In this document: one piece after another, positions 18,807-28,743 of the stretch
Layout of the letters: every line of letters begins with the position of its first letter
How positions within the stretch are numbered: the stretch's first letter is position 1
Assembly: GCA_021848885.1 (NCBI GenBank)
Contig: JAJZTN010000006.1
Span: 1-35,941, forward strand
Source of the DNA: Actinomycetes bacterium
GTDB lineage: Bacteria > Actinomycetota > Actinomycetes > JAJZTN01
DNA length: 35,941 nt
Reading direction: 5' to 3'
Notes under the pieces: model-generated
Databases searched by the model: none
Seen by the model: only the letters and a program-made list of their open reading frames with translations
Told to the model about the DNA's origin: nothing
Program-made: the position numbers and the translations under genes

Positions 18807-19970
18807 ATGCAGCGCCAACCCGCCGGGCCTCGCGCCCAGGCCCTCATCGACCTCGACGCGGTCGAAGCCAACGTCGCACGGCTGGTCGAGGCGTCAGCGG
18901 GAGCCGCGGTGATGGCGGTGGTCAAGGCCGACGGCTATGGGCACGGCCTGCTGCCGGTGGCCCGGGCCGCCCGCGCCGGGGGAGCCGACTGGCTGGGCAC
19001 CGCGCTGCTGGAGGAGGCCCTCGCGCTGCGGGCCGCCGGGGACGCCGGGCCGTTGCTGTGCTGGTTGGCCGCACCGGGGGAGGACTATGCCGCGGCGCTG
19101 CGCGCCGGGGTGGACGTCTCGGCCAGCGCACCATGGGTGCTGGGCGAGATCGCCTCGGCGGCCGCCACAACCGGGCGCACCGCCCGGGTGCACCTGAAGG
19201 TGGACAGCGGGCTGGGCCGCTCCGGGTCCACCGTCGCGGCCTGGCCCGAGCTCGTCGCCGCCGCCCGGCGGCTGGAGTCTGACGGGCTGGTCGAGGTGGT
19301 CGGGCTGTGGAGCCACCTCGCCTATGCCGACGCCCCGGGCCATCCGACCGTGGCTGCCCAGCTGGTGGCCTTCACCGAGGCGGTGGCGCTGGCCGCCCGC
19401 GCCGGGGTGCGCGCGCAGGTGCGGCACCTGGCCAACTCCGCTGCCACCTTGACCCTGCCCCAGACGCACTTCGACCTGACCCGGCCGGGGCTTGCCGTCT
19501 ACGGGCTGTCCCCGGTGCCCGAGCAGGCCAGCGCGGCCGAGCTCGGGCTCACCCCGGCGATGAAGCTGACGGCGCGGCTCGCCCTGGTCAAGAGGGTCGA
19601 GGCGGGCCAGGGGGTCTCCTACGGGCACGTCTACCGGACCGCGCGGGCGAGCACTCTGGCCCTGGTGCCGCTCGGCTACGCCGACGGTGTGCCGCGCTCG
19701 GCGACCAACTGCGGGCCGGTGCTCGCCGCCGGGGCGTGCCGCACCGTCGCCGGTCGGGTCTGCATGGACCAGTTCATGCTCGACCTCGGCGAGGACGAGG
19801 CCGAGCCCGGCGATGAGGTGGTGCTGTTCGGCAGCGGTGCGGCCGGCGAGCCGACCGCGCAGGAGTGGGCCGAGGCCACCGGCACGATCTCCTACGAGAT
19901 CGTCACCCGGATCGGGGTGCGGGTGCCACGCCACTATGTCGGGCGCTGCGCAGGCCAGGGCGGCCAGTGA
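18807..19970 (+). CDS. alr: Alanine racemase
   Basis: AVMAVVKADGYGHG PLP-lysine motif, HLKVDSGLGRSG, PLGYADGVPR, GRVCMDQFMLDLG. Confidence 0.96.
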   Translation: MQRQPAGPRAQALIDLDAVEANVARLVEASAGAAVMAVVKADGYGHGLLPVARAARAGGADWLGTALLEEALALRAAGDAGPLLCWLAAPGEDYAAALRAGVDVSASAPWVLGEIASAAATTGRTARVHLKVDSGLGRSGSTVAAWPELVAAARRLESDGLVEVVGLWSHLAYADAPGHPTVAAQLVAFTEAVALAARAGVRAQVRHLANSAATLTLPQTHFDLTRPGLAVYGLSPVPEQASAAELGLTPAMKLTARLALVKRVEAGQGVSYGHVYRTARASTLALVPLGYADGVPRSATNCGPVLAAGACRTVAGRVCMDQFMLDLGEDEAEPGDEVVLFGSGAAGEPTAQEWAEATGTISYEIVTRIGVRVPRHYVGRCAGQGGQ

Positions 19971-21166
19971 GCCGGGCGGGTGACTGGGGCCGACGGGCCG
20001 GGGCCGTGGGCGCCGCCGTGGGTGCGGTCGCGGCCGGCGCGGCCGTCGGGCTGGTCGCCGAGCGGGTCTCGGTCGGGCGGGCCGCCCGCGGCTGGCCGGG
20101 TCGCCAGCCCGGTCACCAGCCGGGAGCCGCACCTGATGAGCTGCACTGGCCGGAGCCCGGCTCGCCAGGTGGCGGGCGGGTGCAGCCCGTCGTCGCCTCC
20201 GACGGCACGCGGCTGCACGCCGAGGTGCACGCCGAGGTGCACGGCGAGGTGCACGGCCGGCACGACGCTGCGGTCACGCTGGTGTTCAGCCACGGCTACT
20301 GCCTGAGTTCTCTGTCCTGGGTCTTCCAGCGTCGGGACCTGGCCGACCTGGGCCGTGCGGTCTTCTGGGACCAGCGCGGTCACGGCCGCTCGGCGATCGG
20401 GCCACCCGGCAACGTCGGCCTCGACCAGCTGGGCCGGGACCTGGAGGCGGTGCTCGCGGCATGCGCCCCCACCGGCCCGCTGGTGCTGATCGGACACTCG
20501 ATGGGCGGGATGACGATCATGTCGCTGGCTCAGCAGCGACCCGAGCTGTTCGCCGACCGGGTGCTCGGTGTGGGGCTGCTGGCCACCTCGGCCGGCGGGC
20601 TGCCCGAGACCGCCTTCGGGCTGCCCAGGCTGGCCGGTGAGCTCATGCACCGCACCGTGCCCTGGGCGATGACCGCCTACTCCCGGCTGCCCGGCTTCCT
20701 CTCGGCGGCTCGGGCGATGGGCAGCGACTTCGCCCAGGCCATGACCCGGCGGTGGTCCTACGCCTCACCGGTCAGCCCAGGGCTGGTCCAGTTCACCGCC
20801 GAGATGATCGGTGGTACGCCGCCCGAGGTCGTCGGTGCCTTCCTGCCCGAGCTGACCGGGCACGACACCACCGCGGGGCTGGCCGAGCTCAACCGTGGCG
20901 TGGAGACCCTGGTGCTCGTGGGCGACCACGACCTGCTCACTCCGGTGCAGCACAGCGAGGCGATCACCGCCGCGGTGCACGGCGCCGAGCTGCAGGTGGT
21001 GCCCCAGGCTGGACACCTCGTCATGCTCGAGCACCCGGAGGTGGTCTCGGCGGCGCTGCGCGCCCTCGTCGGCCGGGCGCTGCGGGCAACCGGATCACCG
21101 CGGGGCGGGCCGGCGCGGCGGTCCCGACCGACCGGACCGGCTCGAGGCTCCCGGTGGGTGCGGTGA
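19967..21166 (+). CDS. Alpha/beta hydrolase
   Basis: GTGA overlap with alr. TLVFSHGYCLSSLSW, FWDQRGHGRS, LIGHSMGGMTIMSLA nucleophile elbow, LVGDHDLLTP, AGHLVMLEHP. Confidence 0.92.
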   Translation: MSRAGDWGRRAGAVGAAVGAVAAGAAVGLVAERVSVGRAARGWPGRQPGHQPGAAPDELHWPEPGSPGGGRVQPVVASDGTRLHAEVHAEVHGEVHGRHDAAVTLVFSHGYCLSSLSWVFQRRDLADLGRAVFWDQRGHGRSAIGPPGNVGLDQLGRDLEAVLAACAPTGPLVLIGHSMGGMTIMSLAQQRPELFADRVLGVGLLATSAGGLPETAFGLPRLAGELMHRTVPWAMTAYSRLPGFLSAARAMGSDFAQAMTRRWSYASPVSPGLVQFTAEMIGGTPPEVVGAFLPELTGHDTTAGLAELNRGVETLVLVGDHDLLTPVQHSEAITAAVHGAELQVVPQAGHLVMLEHPEVVSAALRALVGRALRATGSPRGGPARRSRPTGPARGSRWVR

Positions 21167-21816
21167 GCCGAGTGCGCTCCGCCGTGACCGGGCGGGGTGA
21201 CCCCAGCGTCGAGGCGCACCGGGCGGCCGCGGCCGCGGTGAACGACCTTGACGTGCTCGCGGGGCTGGTGCGCTCCTGCACCGCCTGCGCCGAGCTGGCC
21301 GCCACCCGCGGCAGTGTCGTCGTGGGGGACCTGCCGCCCAACGCTCGCCTGCTCATCGTGGGCGAGGCGCCCGGTGCGTCCGAGGACCGCACCGGGCACC
21401 CGTTCGTGGGCCGCTCCGGGCAGCTGCTGGACCGACTGCTGAGCGAGGCCGGGCTGGCGCGCACCGGGGTGGCGGTGGCCAACGTGCTCAAGTGCCGACC
21501 GCCGGGCAACCGGGCCCCGCGCCGCGGCGAGGCACGCCGCTGCCGGCCGTGGCTGGACCGCCAGGTCGAGCTGCTCGACCCCCCGCTGGTGCTGGGTCTG
21601 GGGTCTGCCGCGGCCGCCGAGCTGCTCGGTCCGGGCACCCGGATCGCGTCTGCCCGTGGCCGGGTGCACGAGGTGGGCGGCCGGGGCGTGCTGGTCAGCT
21701 ACCACCCGTCGGCGGCGCTGCGCTTCGGCCCGGGCGGTGAGCCGGCCCGGGCGCTGGCCGCGGACCTGGTGCTGACCGCGAACGAGCTCCGTCGACGTCA
21801 CGGGGGCACGCTGTGA
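21163..21816 (+). CDS. Uracil-DNA glycosylase, Fe-S-cluster (family 4/5-like) superfamily
   Basis: GTGA overlap. VGEAPGASEDRTGHPFVGRSGQLLDRLL, candidate cluster cysteines (CTAC, LKCRPPGNR, RRCRPWLDRQ), YHPSAALR. Confidence 0.88.
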   Translation: MSRVRSAVTGRGDPSVEAHRAAAAAVNDLDVLAGLVRSCTACAELAATRGSVVVGDLPPNARLLIVGEAPGASEDRTGHPFVGRSGQLLDRLLSEAGLARTGVAVANVLKCRPPGNRAPRRGEARRCRPWLDRQVELLDPPLVLGLGSAAAAELLGPGTRIASARGRVHEVGGRGVLVSYHPSAALRFGPGGEPARALAADLVLTANELRRRHGGTL

Positions 21817-22814
21817 GCGGGCTGCCGCCGCAGGTCGGTCTCCCTGGACCCGGGGAGGCCGCACGAGGTGCTTCGCCGGCCGCCGCCGCGCCGCTGGTGC
21901 GGCTGGCCCGCCCGCAGGACGCCGAGGTGGTGCGGGCCGTCATCGTCGAGGCGTTCCTGGCCCGACCGCCGCTGGACCCGCCCTCGACCGCACCGGAGGA
22001 GACGGTCGAGACCGTCCGTGACGCCATCACCTCCTGCGCGGGGGTGGTGGCCGAGCTGGACGGGGCGGTTGCCGGGGTGCTGCTGCTGGCCCACGAGGCC
22101 GACGTGCTGACCCTGCGCCGGGTGGCGACCCGTCCGGCCTACCGTCGGCGCGGGGTCGCGACCGCGATGGCGGCCTTCGCGGAGAGGCACGCCATGGCGC
22201 TGCGGGCCCGGGTGGTGGCCTGCTCGGCTCGCACCGAGCTGCCCGAAACCGTGGCGTTCTGGTGGCACCGCGGTTACGTCGCAGTCGGGCACCGCGGGCA
22301 CCTGGTCGACCTGGCCAAACCCGCCCCGGCCCTGGTGCGGCTGCCCAGTGCCGAGGACACCCGCGCCCTGGGGCTGCGGCTGGCCGGGCTGCTGCGGGCC
22401 GGGGACCTCGTCGTGCTCACCGGCGACCTGGGCGCCGGCAAGACCACCCTCACGCAGGGCATCGGTGCCGGGCTGGGGGTGCGCGGGGAGGTCACCAGCC
22501 CGACGTTCGTCATCGCCCGGGTGCATCCCGGCCCCGGACCTGACCTGGTGCACGTCGACGCCTACCGGCTCGGCGGGGCGCTGGAGATCGACGACCTGGA
22601 CCTTGACGCCTCCATCGAGGAATCGGTGACGGTGGTGGAGTGGGGCGCGGGGAAGGTCGAGCGGCTCAGCACCGACCGGCTCGAGGTGCAGCTGACCCAG
22701 CTGAACGACGGGTCCACCCGCACCGCGCTGCTGTGCGCCGTAGGGCGGCGCTGGCTGGAGCGCGCCGACGAGCTGGCGGCCATGGCCGAGGGGGCCGGGC
22801 CGGACGCCAGCTAG
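21813..22814 (+). CDS. tsaE: GNAT acetyltransferase-TsaE fusion (t6A biosynthesis ATPase)
   Basis: N-terminal GNAT (LRRVATRPAYRRRGVATAMAAFAERHA...FWWHRGYVAVG) in one frame with TsaE (LVVLTGDLGAGKTTLTQGIGAGLGVRGEVTSPTFVIARVHP...HVDAYRLGG...VTVVEWGAG). No stop between the domains. Confidence 0.9.
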   Translation: MSGLPPQVGLPGPGEAARGASPAAAAPLVRLARPQDAEVVRAVIVEAFLARPPLDPPSTAPEETVETVRDAITSCAGVVAELDGAVAGVLLLAHEADVLTLRRVATRPAYRRRGVATAMAAFAERHAMALRARVVACSARTELPETVAFWWHRGYVAVGHRGHLVDLAKPAPALVRLPSAEDTRALGLRLAGLLRAGDLVVLTGDLGAGKTTLTQGIGAGLGVRGEVTSPTFVIARVHPGPGPDLVHVDAYRLGGALEIDDLDLDASIEESVTVVEWGAGKVERLSTDRLEVQLTQLNDGSTRTALLCAVGRRWLERADELAAMAEGAGPDAS

Positions 22815-22823
22815 CCTGACGCG

Positions 22824-23486
22824 GTGCTCACCCTCGCCCTGGACACCGCGACAGCCGCGGTCAGCGTCGCCGTAGTCGAGGCGGAGGCTGAGACCGGGCT
22901 GCGGGTGCTGGCCAGCCGCGCCGGGATCGAGGCCCGCCGGCACGCCGAGCTGCTCGCGCCGGCACTTGCCGAGGTGCTGGCCGAAGCGGGAGTGCCCCCC
23001 GGTCGGATCGACCGCATCGTCGTCGGGGTCGGGCCGGGCCCCTTCACCGGGCTGCGGGTCGGCCTCGTCAGTGCCCATGCCCTCTCCGACGCCTGGTCGG
23101 TCCCGCTCGTGGGGGTGTGCAGTCTCGACGCGCTGGCTCACCGGGCCCTGCTCGAGGGGTCGGGCCCTGACGTCCTGGTGCTCACCGACGCGCGCCGTCG
23201 TGAGGTCTATCTCGCCGCCTACCGGGGCGGCGTACGCGTGGCGGGACCCAGCGTGCGGGCACCGGCCGGCCTGCTCGCCGAGCTGGGCTGGTCCGGCCGG
23301 GTCGTTGGTGAGGGCGCCCGGCGCTACCCCGAGCAGTTCCCGCTGGCCGGCCCGCCCTGGCTGCCCGAGGCGGGCGACCTCGTGGGGGCGCTGCACGCCG
23401 GGGCGGTGAGCCTGCCGGCCCGCCCGCTCTACCTGCGCTGTCCGGATGCGGCCGTGCCGGGGGAGGCCAAGGCGGTGCTGCGGTGA
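22824..23486 (+). CDS. tsaB: tRNA t6A biosynthesis protein TsaB
   Basis: [57 protein letters not shown]; followed by rimI-tsaD. Confidence 0.93.
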   Translation: MLTLALDTATAAVSVAVVEAEAETGLRVLASRAGIEARRHAELLAPALAEVLAEAGVPPGRIDRIVVGVGPGPFTGLRVGLVSAHALSDAWSVPLVGVCSLDALAHRALLEGSGPDVLVLTDARRREVYLAAYRGGVRVAGPSVRAPAGLLAELGWSGRVVGEGARRYPEQFPLAGPPWLPEAGDLVGALHAGAVSLPARPLYLRCPDAAVPGEAKAVLR

Positions 23487-24022
23487 GCTCGGTGGCTTCC
23501 TGTCCGTCCGGGGTGTCGGCGCTGCCCGAGGGCATGCGGCTGCGCCGGATGCGCTGGTGGGACCTGCCCGAGGTCAGCGCGCTGGACGGTGCGCTCTTCC
23601 GGGCGCAGGCCTGGTCGCTGGCAACCTTCTGGTCCGAGCTTGCGGGGGTGGACGAGACCCGGCACTACATCGTCGTCGAGCAGGTCGAGCAGGTCGAGCA
23701 GGTCGGCGGGGCGAGGCTGGTCGGCTATGGCGGGCTGCTGCTGTCTGCAGGCTCGGCCGACGTTGCAACCCTCGGGGTCGCCCCGGAGGCCCGCCGGCGT
23801 GGGCTGGGCAGGGCGCTGCTGCAGGAGCTGCTCGGCCATGCCGCGCTGCGCGGGGTGGCCCAAGTGATGCTGGAGGTCGCCGTCGGAAACGCCCCGGCCA
23901 TCGCGCTCTACCGCCGGGCCGGCTTCGAGGTCATCTCCCGTCGCCGCGGCTACTACCAGCCCTCCGGGGAGGATGCGTTGATCATGCGGGCCCGCCTGGA
24001 CCGATCCTTGGTGCCGCGATGA
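23483..24022 (+). CDS. rimI: Ribosomal protein S18 alanine N-acetyltransferase (RimI-like GNAT)
   Basis: GTGA overlap with tsa[87 protein letters not shown]. Confidence 0.93.
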   Translation: MSSVASCPSGVSALPEGMRLRRMRWWDLPEVSALDGALFRAQAWSLATFWSELAGVDETRHYIVVEQVEQVEQVGGARLVGYGGLLLSAGSADVATLGVAPEARRRGLGRALLQELLGHAALRGVAQVMLEVAVGNAPAIALYRRAGFEVISRRRGYYQPSGEDALIMRARLDRSLVPR

Positions 24023-25089
24023 GCCGGGCCGGCGATCAGCCACTCGTGCTGGGCATCGAGACCTCCTGTGACGAGACCGGTGTCGGGCTGGTCCGCGGGC
24101 ACACCCTGCTGGCCGACGCGCTGGCCTCAAGCGTCGAGGAGCACGCCCGCTTCGGCGGGGTGGTGCCCGAGGTGGCCAGCCGCGCTCACCTGCAGGCCAT
24201 GGTGCCCACCGTGCACCGGGCGCTTGCGCAGGCCGGGGTCCGGTTGGCCGACGTGGACGCCATCGCGGTGACCGCCGGGCCAGGCCTGGCCGGGGCGCTC
24301 ATGGTCGGGCTGGCCGCGGCGAAGGCCTACGCGCTGGCGGTGGACAAGCCGCTCTTCGGTGTCAACCACCTCGCCGCCCACGTCGCGGTCGACCAGCTCG
24401 AGCACGGCGCGCTGCCCGAGCCCGCCCTCGCCCTGCTGGTCTCCGGCGGGCACTCCTCGCTGCTGCTCGTCAGGGATGTCACCGCCGAGGTCACCGAGCT
24501 CGGCCGCACCCTCGACGACGCCGCGGGGGAGGCCTTCGACAAGGTCGCCCGGGTGCTCGGGCTGGGCTTTCCCGGCGGCCCGTACGTCGAGCGGGCCGCC
24601 CGGCAGGGGGACCCGGAGGCGATCGTGTTCCCGCGCGGGCTCAGCACGCCACGGGACCTGGCCACCCACCGGCACGACTTCTCCTTCTCCGGGCTGAAGA
24701 CCGCGGTGGCCCGTTGGGTCGAGGCCCGCCGCCGCGACGGGCAGGACGTCCCGGTCGCCGATGTGGCCGCCGCCTTCCAGGAGGCCGTCGTCGACGTACT
24801 GACCCGCAAGGCGGTCACCGCCTGCCGGGACACCGGGGTGGGCCACCTGGTCCTGGGCGGGGGGGTGGCGGCGAACTCGCGGCTGCGCGCCGTGGCCCAG
24901 GCACGGTGCGAGGAGGCTGGCATCGTGCTGCGAGTGCCCTCGCCCCGGCTGTGCACCGACAACGGCGCGATGGTCGCCGCGCTCGGTGCGCAGATGCTCG
25001 CCCGCGGCCGGGAGCCCTCGAGGCTGGACGCCCCCGCGGACTCCTCGATGCCGATCACCCAGGTGCTGGCCGCGGGTGGCGCGGGTTAG
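24019..25089 (+). CDS. tsaD: tRNA N6-adenosine threonylcarbamoyltransferase TsaD
   Basis: [73 protein letters not shown]. Confidence 0.97.
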   Translation: MSRAGDQPLVLGIETSCDETGVGLVRGHTLLADALASSVEEHARFGGVVPEVASRAHLQAMVPTVHRALAQAGVRLADVDAIAVTAGPGLAGALMVGLAAAKAYALAVDKPLFGVNHLAAHVAVDQLEHGALPEPALALLVSGGHSSLLLVRDVTAEVTELGRTLDDAAGEAFDKVARVLGLGFPGGPYVERAARQGDPEAIVFPRGLSTPRDLATHRHDFSFSGLKTAVARWVEARRRDGQDVPVADVAAAFQEAVVDVLTRKAVTACRDTGVGHLVLGGGVAANSRLRAVAQARCEEAGIVLRVPSPRLCTDNGAMVAALGAQMLARGREPSRLDAPADSSMPITQVLAAGGAG

Positions 25090-26312
25090 GCGCAGCGGGC
25101 CGCGGCCCCGTGCACGTCGTCGAGGAAGTCGCGCACCAGCGCACCCACCGCGGCGGTCTCGGTGAGGAAACCGTCGTGGCCGTGCTCACTGGCGACAACC
25201 TTCAGCGGCCCTGCGGTCGGGATGAGCGAGGCCAGCTCGGCCTGCTGGTGCACCGGGTAGAGCCGGTCGGAGTCCACCCCGATGACCAGCGTCGGCGCGC
25301 TGATCCGACCCAGCGCGGCCGCGACCCCCCCGCGGCCGCGACCGACGTCGTGGGAGTTCATCGACTCGGTCAGCACGACGTAGGAGCCTGCGTCGAACCG
25401 GTGCGCCAGCTTGTCCGCGTGGTGGTCCAGGTAGGACTCCACCGCGAAACGTCCCCCGCCGCCGGGGTTCTCGCCGGGCTGCGCCGCCCGCCCGAACCGG
25501 CTGGCCAGCTCCGCCTCGGACCGGTAGGTCACATGGGCCAGCCGCCGGGCGATGCCCATCCCGACATGCGGGCCGGCACCCGGCTCGGCGTCGTAGTAGT
25601 CCCCGCCACGCCAGGCCGGGTCCGAGCGGATCGCCGCCAGCTGCACCGAGCACCAGGCGATCTGCTCGGCCGTCGCGCTGGCCGAGCAGGCCAGCGCGAC
25701 CAGCCCGCCGACCCGGTCGGGGTGCTCGACCGCCCACTCGAGGGCTCGCATCCCACCCATCGACCCGCCGAGCACCGCTGCCCAGCGCCGGATGCCGAGC
25801 TGGCCGGCCAACGCCAGCTCGGCCGCGACCTGGTCGCGCACGGTGATCCTCGGGAACCGACTGCCCCATGCCCGCCCGTCCGGGGCGGCGGAGGCCGGGC
25901 CCGTCGAGCCCTGGCACCCGCCCAGCACGTTGGGTGCCACGACGAACCAGCGGTCGGTGTCCAGCGGGCGGCCGGGCCCGACGAGCCCGTCCCACCAGCC
26001 TGGGGTCGGGTGGCCGTCCCCGGCCGGTCCGGCCACGTGGGAGTCCCCGGTTAGGGCGTGCAGCACGAGTACGGCGTTGGACCCGTCGCAGTCCAGACTC
26101 CCCCAGGTCTCATACGCCAGCGTGACCTCCGGGATGAGCTGGCCGCTCTCGCAGCGCAGCGGTCCGAGCGCGGCGAAGCGGCGTCGCCCGACCGGGTCGC
26201 CGGGTCGCCAGGCACCGGTGACCGGCACACCTCGCCCGGTCGCGGTGCCGCGCTCGGGCCGGGGCGTGTGGGGGTCGGGCCCGTACGAGTGGGGGTCGGT
26301 CACGATCATCAC
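25086..26312 (-). CDS. metX: Homoserine O-acetyltransferase
   Basis: [64 protein letters not shown] nucleophile elbow, SEHGHDGFL. Overlaps the metY stop. Confidence 0.95.
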   Translation of the reverse strand: MMIVTDPHSYGPDPHTPRPERGTATGRGVPVTGAWRPGDPVGRRRFAALGPLRCESGQLIPEVTLAYETWGSLDCDGSNAVLVLHALTGDSHVAGPAGDGHPTPGWWDGLVGPGRPLDTDRWFVVAPNVLGGCQGSTGPASAAPDGRAWGSRFPRITVRDQVAAELALAGQLGIRRWAAVLGGSMGGMRALEWAVEHPDRVGGLVALACSASATAEQIAWCSVQLAAIRSDPAWRGGDYYDAEPGAGPHVGMGIARRLAHVTYRSEAELASRFGRAAQPGENPGGGGRFAVESYLDHHADKLAHRFDAGSYVVLTESMNSHDVGRGRGGVAAALGRISAPTLVIGVDSDRLYPVHQQAELASLIPTAGPLKVVASEHGHDGFLTETAAVGALVRDFLDDVHGAAARCA

Positions 26313-27631
26313 GCCCCCTTGGCGGCGCGCAGCCCGGCCTCCAGGTCACCCAGGATGTCGGCGATCCCCTCGATGCCCACCGCCAGCCGGATCAGGCCGG
26401 GGGTGACCCCCGCGGCCAGCTGCTCCTCGGGGGTCAGCTGCGAGTGCGTGGTGGAGGCGGGGTGGATCACCAGGCTGCGCACATCGCCGATGTTGGCCAC
26501 GTGCGAGTGCAGCTCGAGCGCCTCGACGAAGCGACGCCCGGCCTCCACGCCGCCGGCCAGCTCGAACGCCAGCACCGCCCCGGCGCCGCGGGGTAGGTAG
26601 CGGCGAGCCCGCTCGGCGTACGGGCTGCTCGCCAGCCCGGAGTAGTGCACCGCGGTCACCTCGTCACGCTGCTCCAGCCAGCTGGCCACCGCCAGCGCGT
26701 TGGCCACGTGCCGCTCCACCCGCAGGCTCAGCGTCTCCAGGCCCTGGGCGATCAGGAAGGCGTTGAACGGGGCCACCGCCGGGCCGAGGTCGCGCAGGAG
26801 CTGGACGCGGGCCTTGAGGATGTAGGCGAGGTTGGCCCCCAGCGCGCAGCCGACGCCGAGGTCGCGGGCATAGACCAGCCCGTTGTAGCTCGGGTCGGGG
26901 GTGTTGTACTGCGGGAACCGGTCGGGGTCGGCGGCGTAGTCGAACCGGCCGCTGTCCACGATGACCCCGGCGATCGCGGTGCCGTGCCCGCCCAGGTACT
27001 TCGTCGCCGAGTGCACGACGATGTCGGCCCCGTGCTCGATCGGGCGCAGCAGGTACGGCGTGGCGATGGTGTTGTCCACGACGAGGGGGACGCCGATCTC
27101 GTGGGCCACCCCGGCGACGGCCTCGATGTCCAGCACGTGCCCGCTGGGGTTGGCCAGCGTCTCGCCGAAGAAGGCGCGGGTGCGCGGCCCGGCCGCCGCC
27201 CGCCACTGCGCCAGGTCGTCCGGGTCGTCGACGAAGGTCACCGAGATGCCCAGCTTGGGCAGGGTGTAGCGGAACAGGTTGGACGTACCGCCGTAGAGCA
27301 GGCTGGAGACCACGACGTGGTCACCCGTTTCGGCCAGGTTCAGGATTGCCAGGGTCTCGGCCGCCTGGCCGCTGCCCACCAGCAGCGCGCCCACGCCTCC
27401 CTCGAGCGCGGCGATGCGCGTCTCGACGACGTCCTGGGTCGGGTTCATGATCCGCGTGTAGATGTTGCCGAGCTCCTTGAGCGCGAACAGGTCGGCGGCG
27501 TGGGCGGTGTCACGGAAGGCGTAGGAGGTGGTCTGGTAGATCGGCAGGGCCCGGGCCCCGGTGGTCGGGTCGGGCACCTGCCCGGCGTGTACCTGCTTGG
27601 TCTCGAAGCTCCAGGCACTTGTGTCGGTCAT
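26309..27631 (-). CDS. metY: O-acetylhomoserine aminocarboxypropyltransferase / sulfhydrylase
   Basis: [39 protein letters not shown]..., [34 protein letters not shown] (PLP Lys). ATG at 27631 with GGAGA upstream. Confidence 0.96.
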   Translation of the reverse strand: MTDTSAWSFETKQVHAGQVPDPTTGARALPIYQTTSYAFRDTAHAADLFALKELGNIYTRIMNPTQDVVETRIAALEGGVGALLVGSGQAAETLAILNLAETGDHVVVSSLLYGGTSNLFRYTLPKLGISVTFVDDPDDLAQWRAAAGPRTRAFFGETLANPSGHVLDIEAVAGVAHEIGVPLVVDNTIATPYLLRPIEHGADIVVHSATKYLGGHGTAIAGVIVDSGRFDYAADPDRFPQYNTPDPSYNGLVYARDLGVGCALGANLAYILKARVQLLRDLGPAVAPFNAFLIAQGLETLSLRVERHVANALAVASWLEQRDEVTAVHYSGLASSPYAERARRYLPRGAGAVLAFELAGGVEAGRRFVEALELHSHVANIGDVRSLVIHPASTTHSQLTPEEQLAAGVTPGLIRLAVGIEGIADILGDLEAGLRAAKGA

Positions 27632-27830
27632 ATGAGGTCTCCAAAGGGAACGCCGGGTCGGCCCCGGTGTGAGGATGGGGATGGCAGATCGCGCCGCCAA
27701 GCGGCGTCGGCCGCCCGGGCAGACCTGCGGGTCTGGTCGGGGGCCAGGGGGAGGGGCCGCTTAGCGGCGAGGCATTCGCTGACAGCTCACGGTCGGTTCC
27801 TCCAGGGTGGGGGACCGGCGTGGTGTCGCG

Positions 27831-27943
27831 GTCCCGCGCTTGTCAGCACCGGTCGGTGCTGACCCGGTCATCACCCGGGGCACCCCACCGCGGTGGAGGG
27901 TTGCCGGCCAGCGAGCCGGGGCTTGGCGCTGGCGCTCATGACC
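27831..27943 (-). ncRNA. SAM-IV riboswitch in the metY-metX leader
   Basis: Minus strand reads GGTCATGAGCGCCAGCGCCAAGCCCCGGCTCGCTGGCCGGCAACCCTCCACCGCGGTGGGGTGCCCCGGGTGATGACCGGGTCAGCACCGACCGGTGCTGACAAGCGCGGGACC. This matches the actinobacterial SAM-IV core closely: closing GGTCAT/ATGACC stem, GGCAACCC, GGTGCCCCGGGTGA and the 3' AAGCGCGGG segment. Confidence 0.93.
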
Positions 27944-27951
27944 TGACGCCG

Positions 27952-27957
27952 AGGATA
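27952..27957 (-). promoter_or_regulatory. Putative -10 element (TATCCT) for the metY leader
   Basis: TATCCT on the minus strand, about 8 nt upstream of the riboswitch 5' end, so transcription would start at or near the aptamer. Confidence 0.45.
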
Positions 27958-28033
27958 GGCACTACCCCGGGCGCCTCGCCAGTCCTGTCCGTGATCCGAG
28001 ACAGGCGGTTGCGGCCTCAGTGAGGATGCTCAC

Positions 28034-28663
28034 ATGCACTCGCACCCGCTCTTCGCCCGCGCCTACTCCGCCCTTGCCCCACGCGCCGATGACGCGGGCG
28101 CGGCCGAGCACCGGCAGAGCCTGCTCGCCGGGCTGCGCGGGCGGGTGCTCGAGGTCGGCTGCGGGCCGGGCGGCAACTTCCCGCACTACCGGGGCGAGGT
28201 GATCCAGGTCCTGGCGCTGGAACCCGAGCCGTGGCTGCGCGCTCGGGCCGCGACAGCGGCCCGGCAGGCCGGGGTGCCGGTCGCGGTGGTCGGCGGGCTC
28301 GCCGAGTCACTCCCGGTGGCCAGCGCCAGCATCGACGCGGTGGTCTTCTCCCTCGTGCTGTGCTCGGTCACCGACCCGGTCGCCGCCCTGGCCGAGGCCC
28401 GCCGGGTGCTGCGTCCCGGCGGTCAGGTCCGCATCTATGAGCACGTCCGGTCGGCGGCACCGCGTGTGGCCGGTGCCCAGCGGGCCCTGGACCGCTTCTG
28501 GCCGCATGTGGCCGGCGGCTGCCACACCTCCCGCGACCCGCTGGCCAGCGCGGCCGCCGCCGGGCTGAGCCCGGCCTGGGTGCGCCGCTTCGACTTCCCG
28601 CCCGGGCGCTTGGCCCGGCCGCTGCGCGAGCATGTGCTGGCCTGCGTCGTGGCGGAGGGCTGA
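28034..28663 (+). CDS. Class I SAM-dependent methyltransferase
   Basis: GRVLEVGCGPGGNFPHY motif I, SIDAVVFSLVLCSVTDPVAALAEARRVLRPGGQVRIYEHVRS. Confidence 0.9.
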   Translation: MHSHPLFARAYSALAPRADDAGAAEHRQSLLAGLRGRVLEVGCGPGGNFPHYRGEVIQVLALEPEPWLRARAATAARQAGVPVAVVGGLAESLPVASASIDAVVFSLVLCSVTDPVAALAEARRVLRPGGQVRIYEHVRSAAPRVAGAQRALDRFWPHVAGGCHTSRDPLASAAAAGLSPAWVRRFDFPPGRLARPLREHVLACVVAEG

Positions 28664-28743
28664 GCCCCAGACCTGGGCGGGCCGAGACGGGCCCGCGTCG
28701 TGGCGAGTCGAGCGGGGCGGTCGCTGCAGTAGCGTGACCTGCG

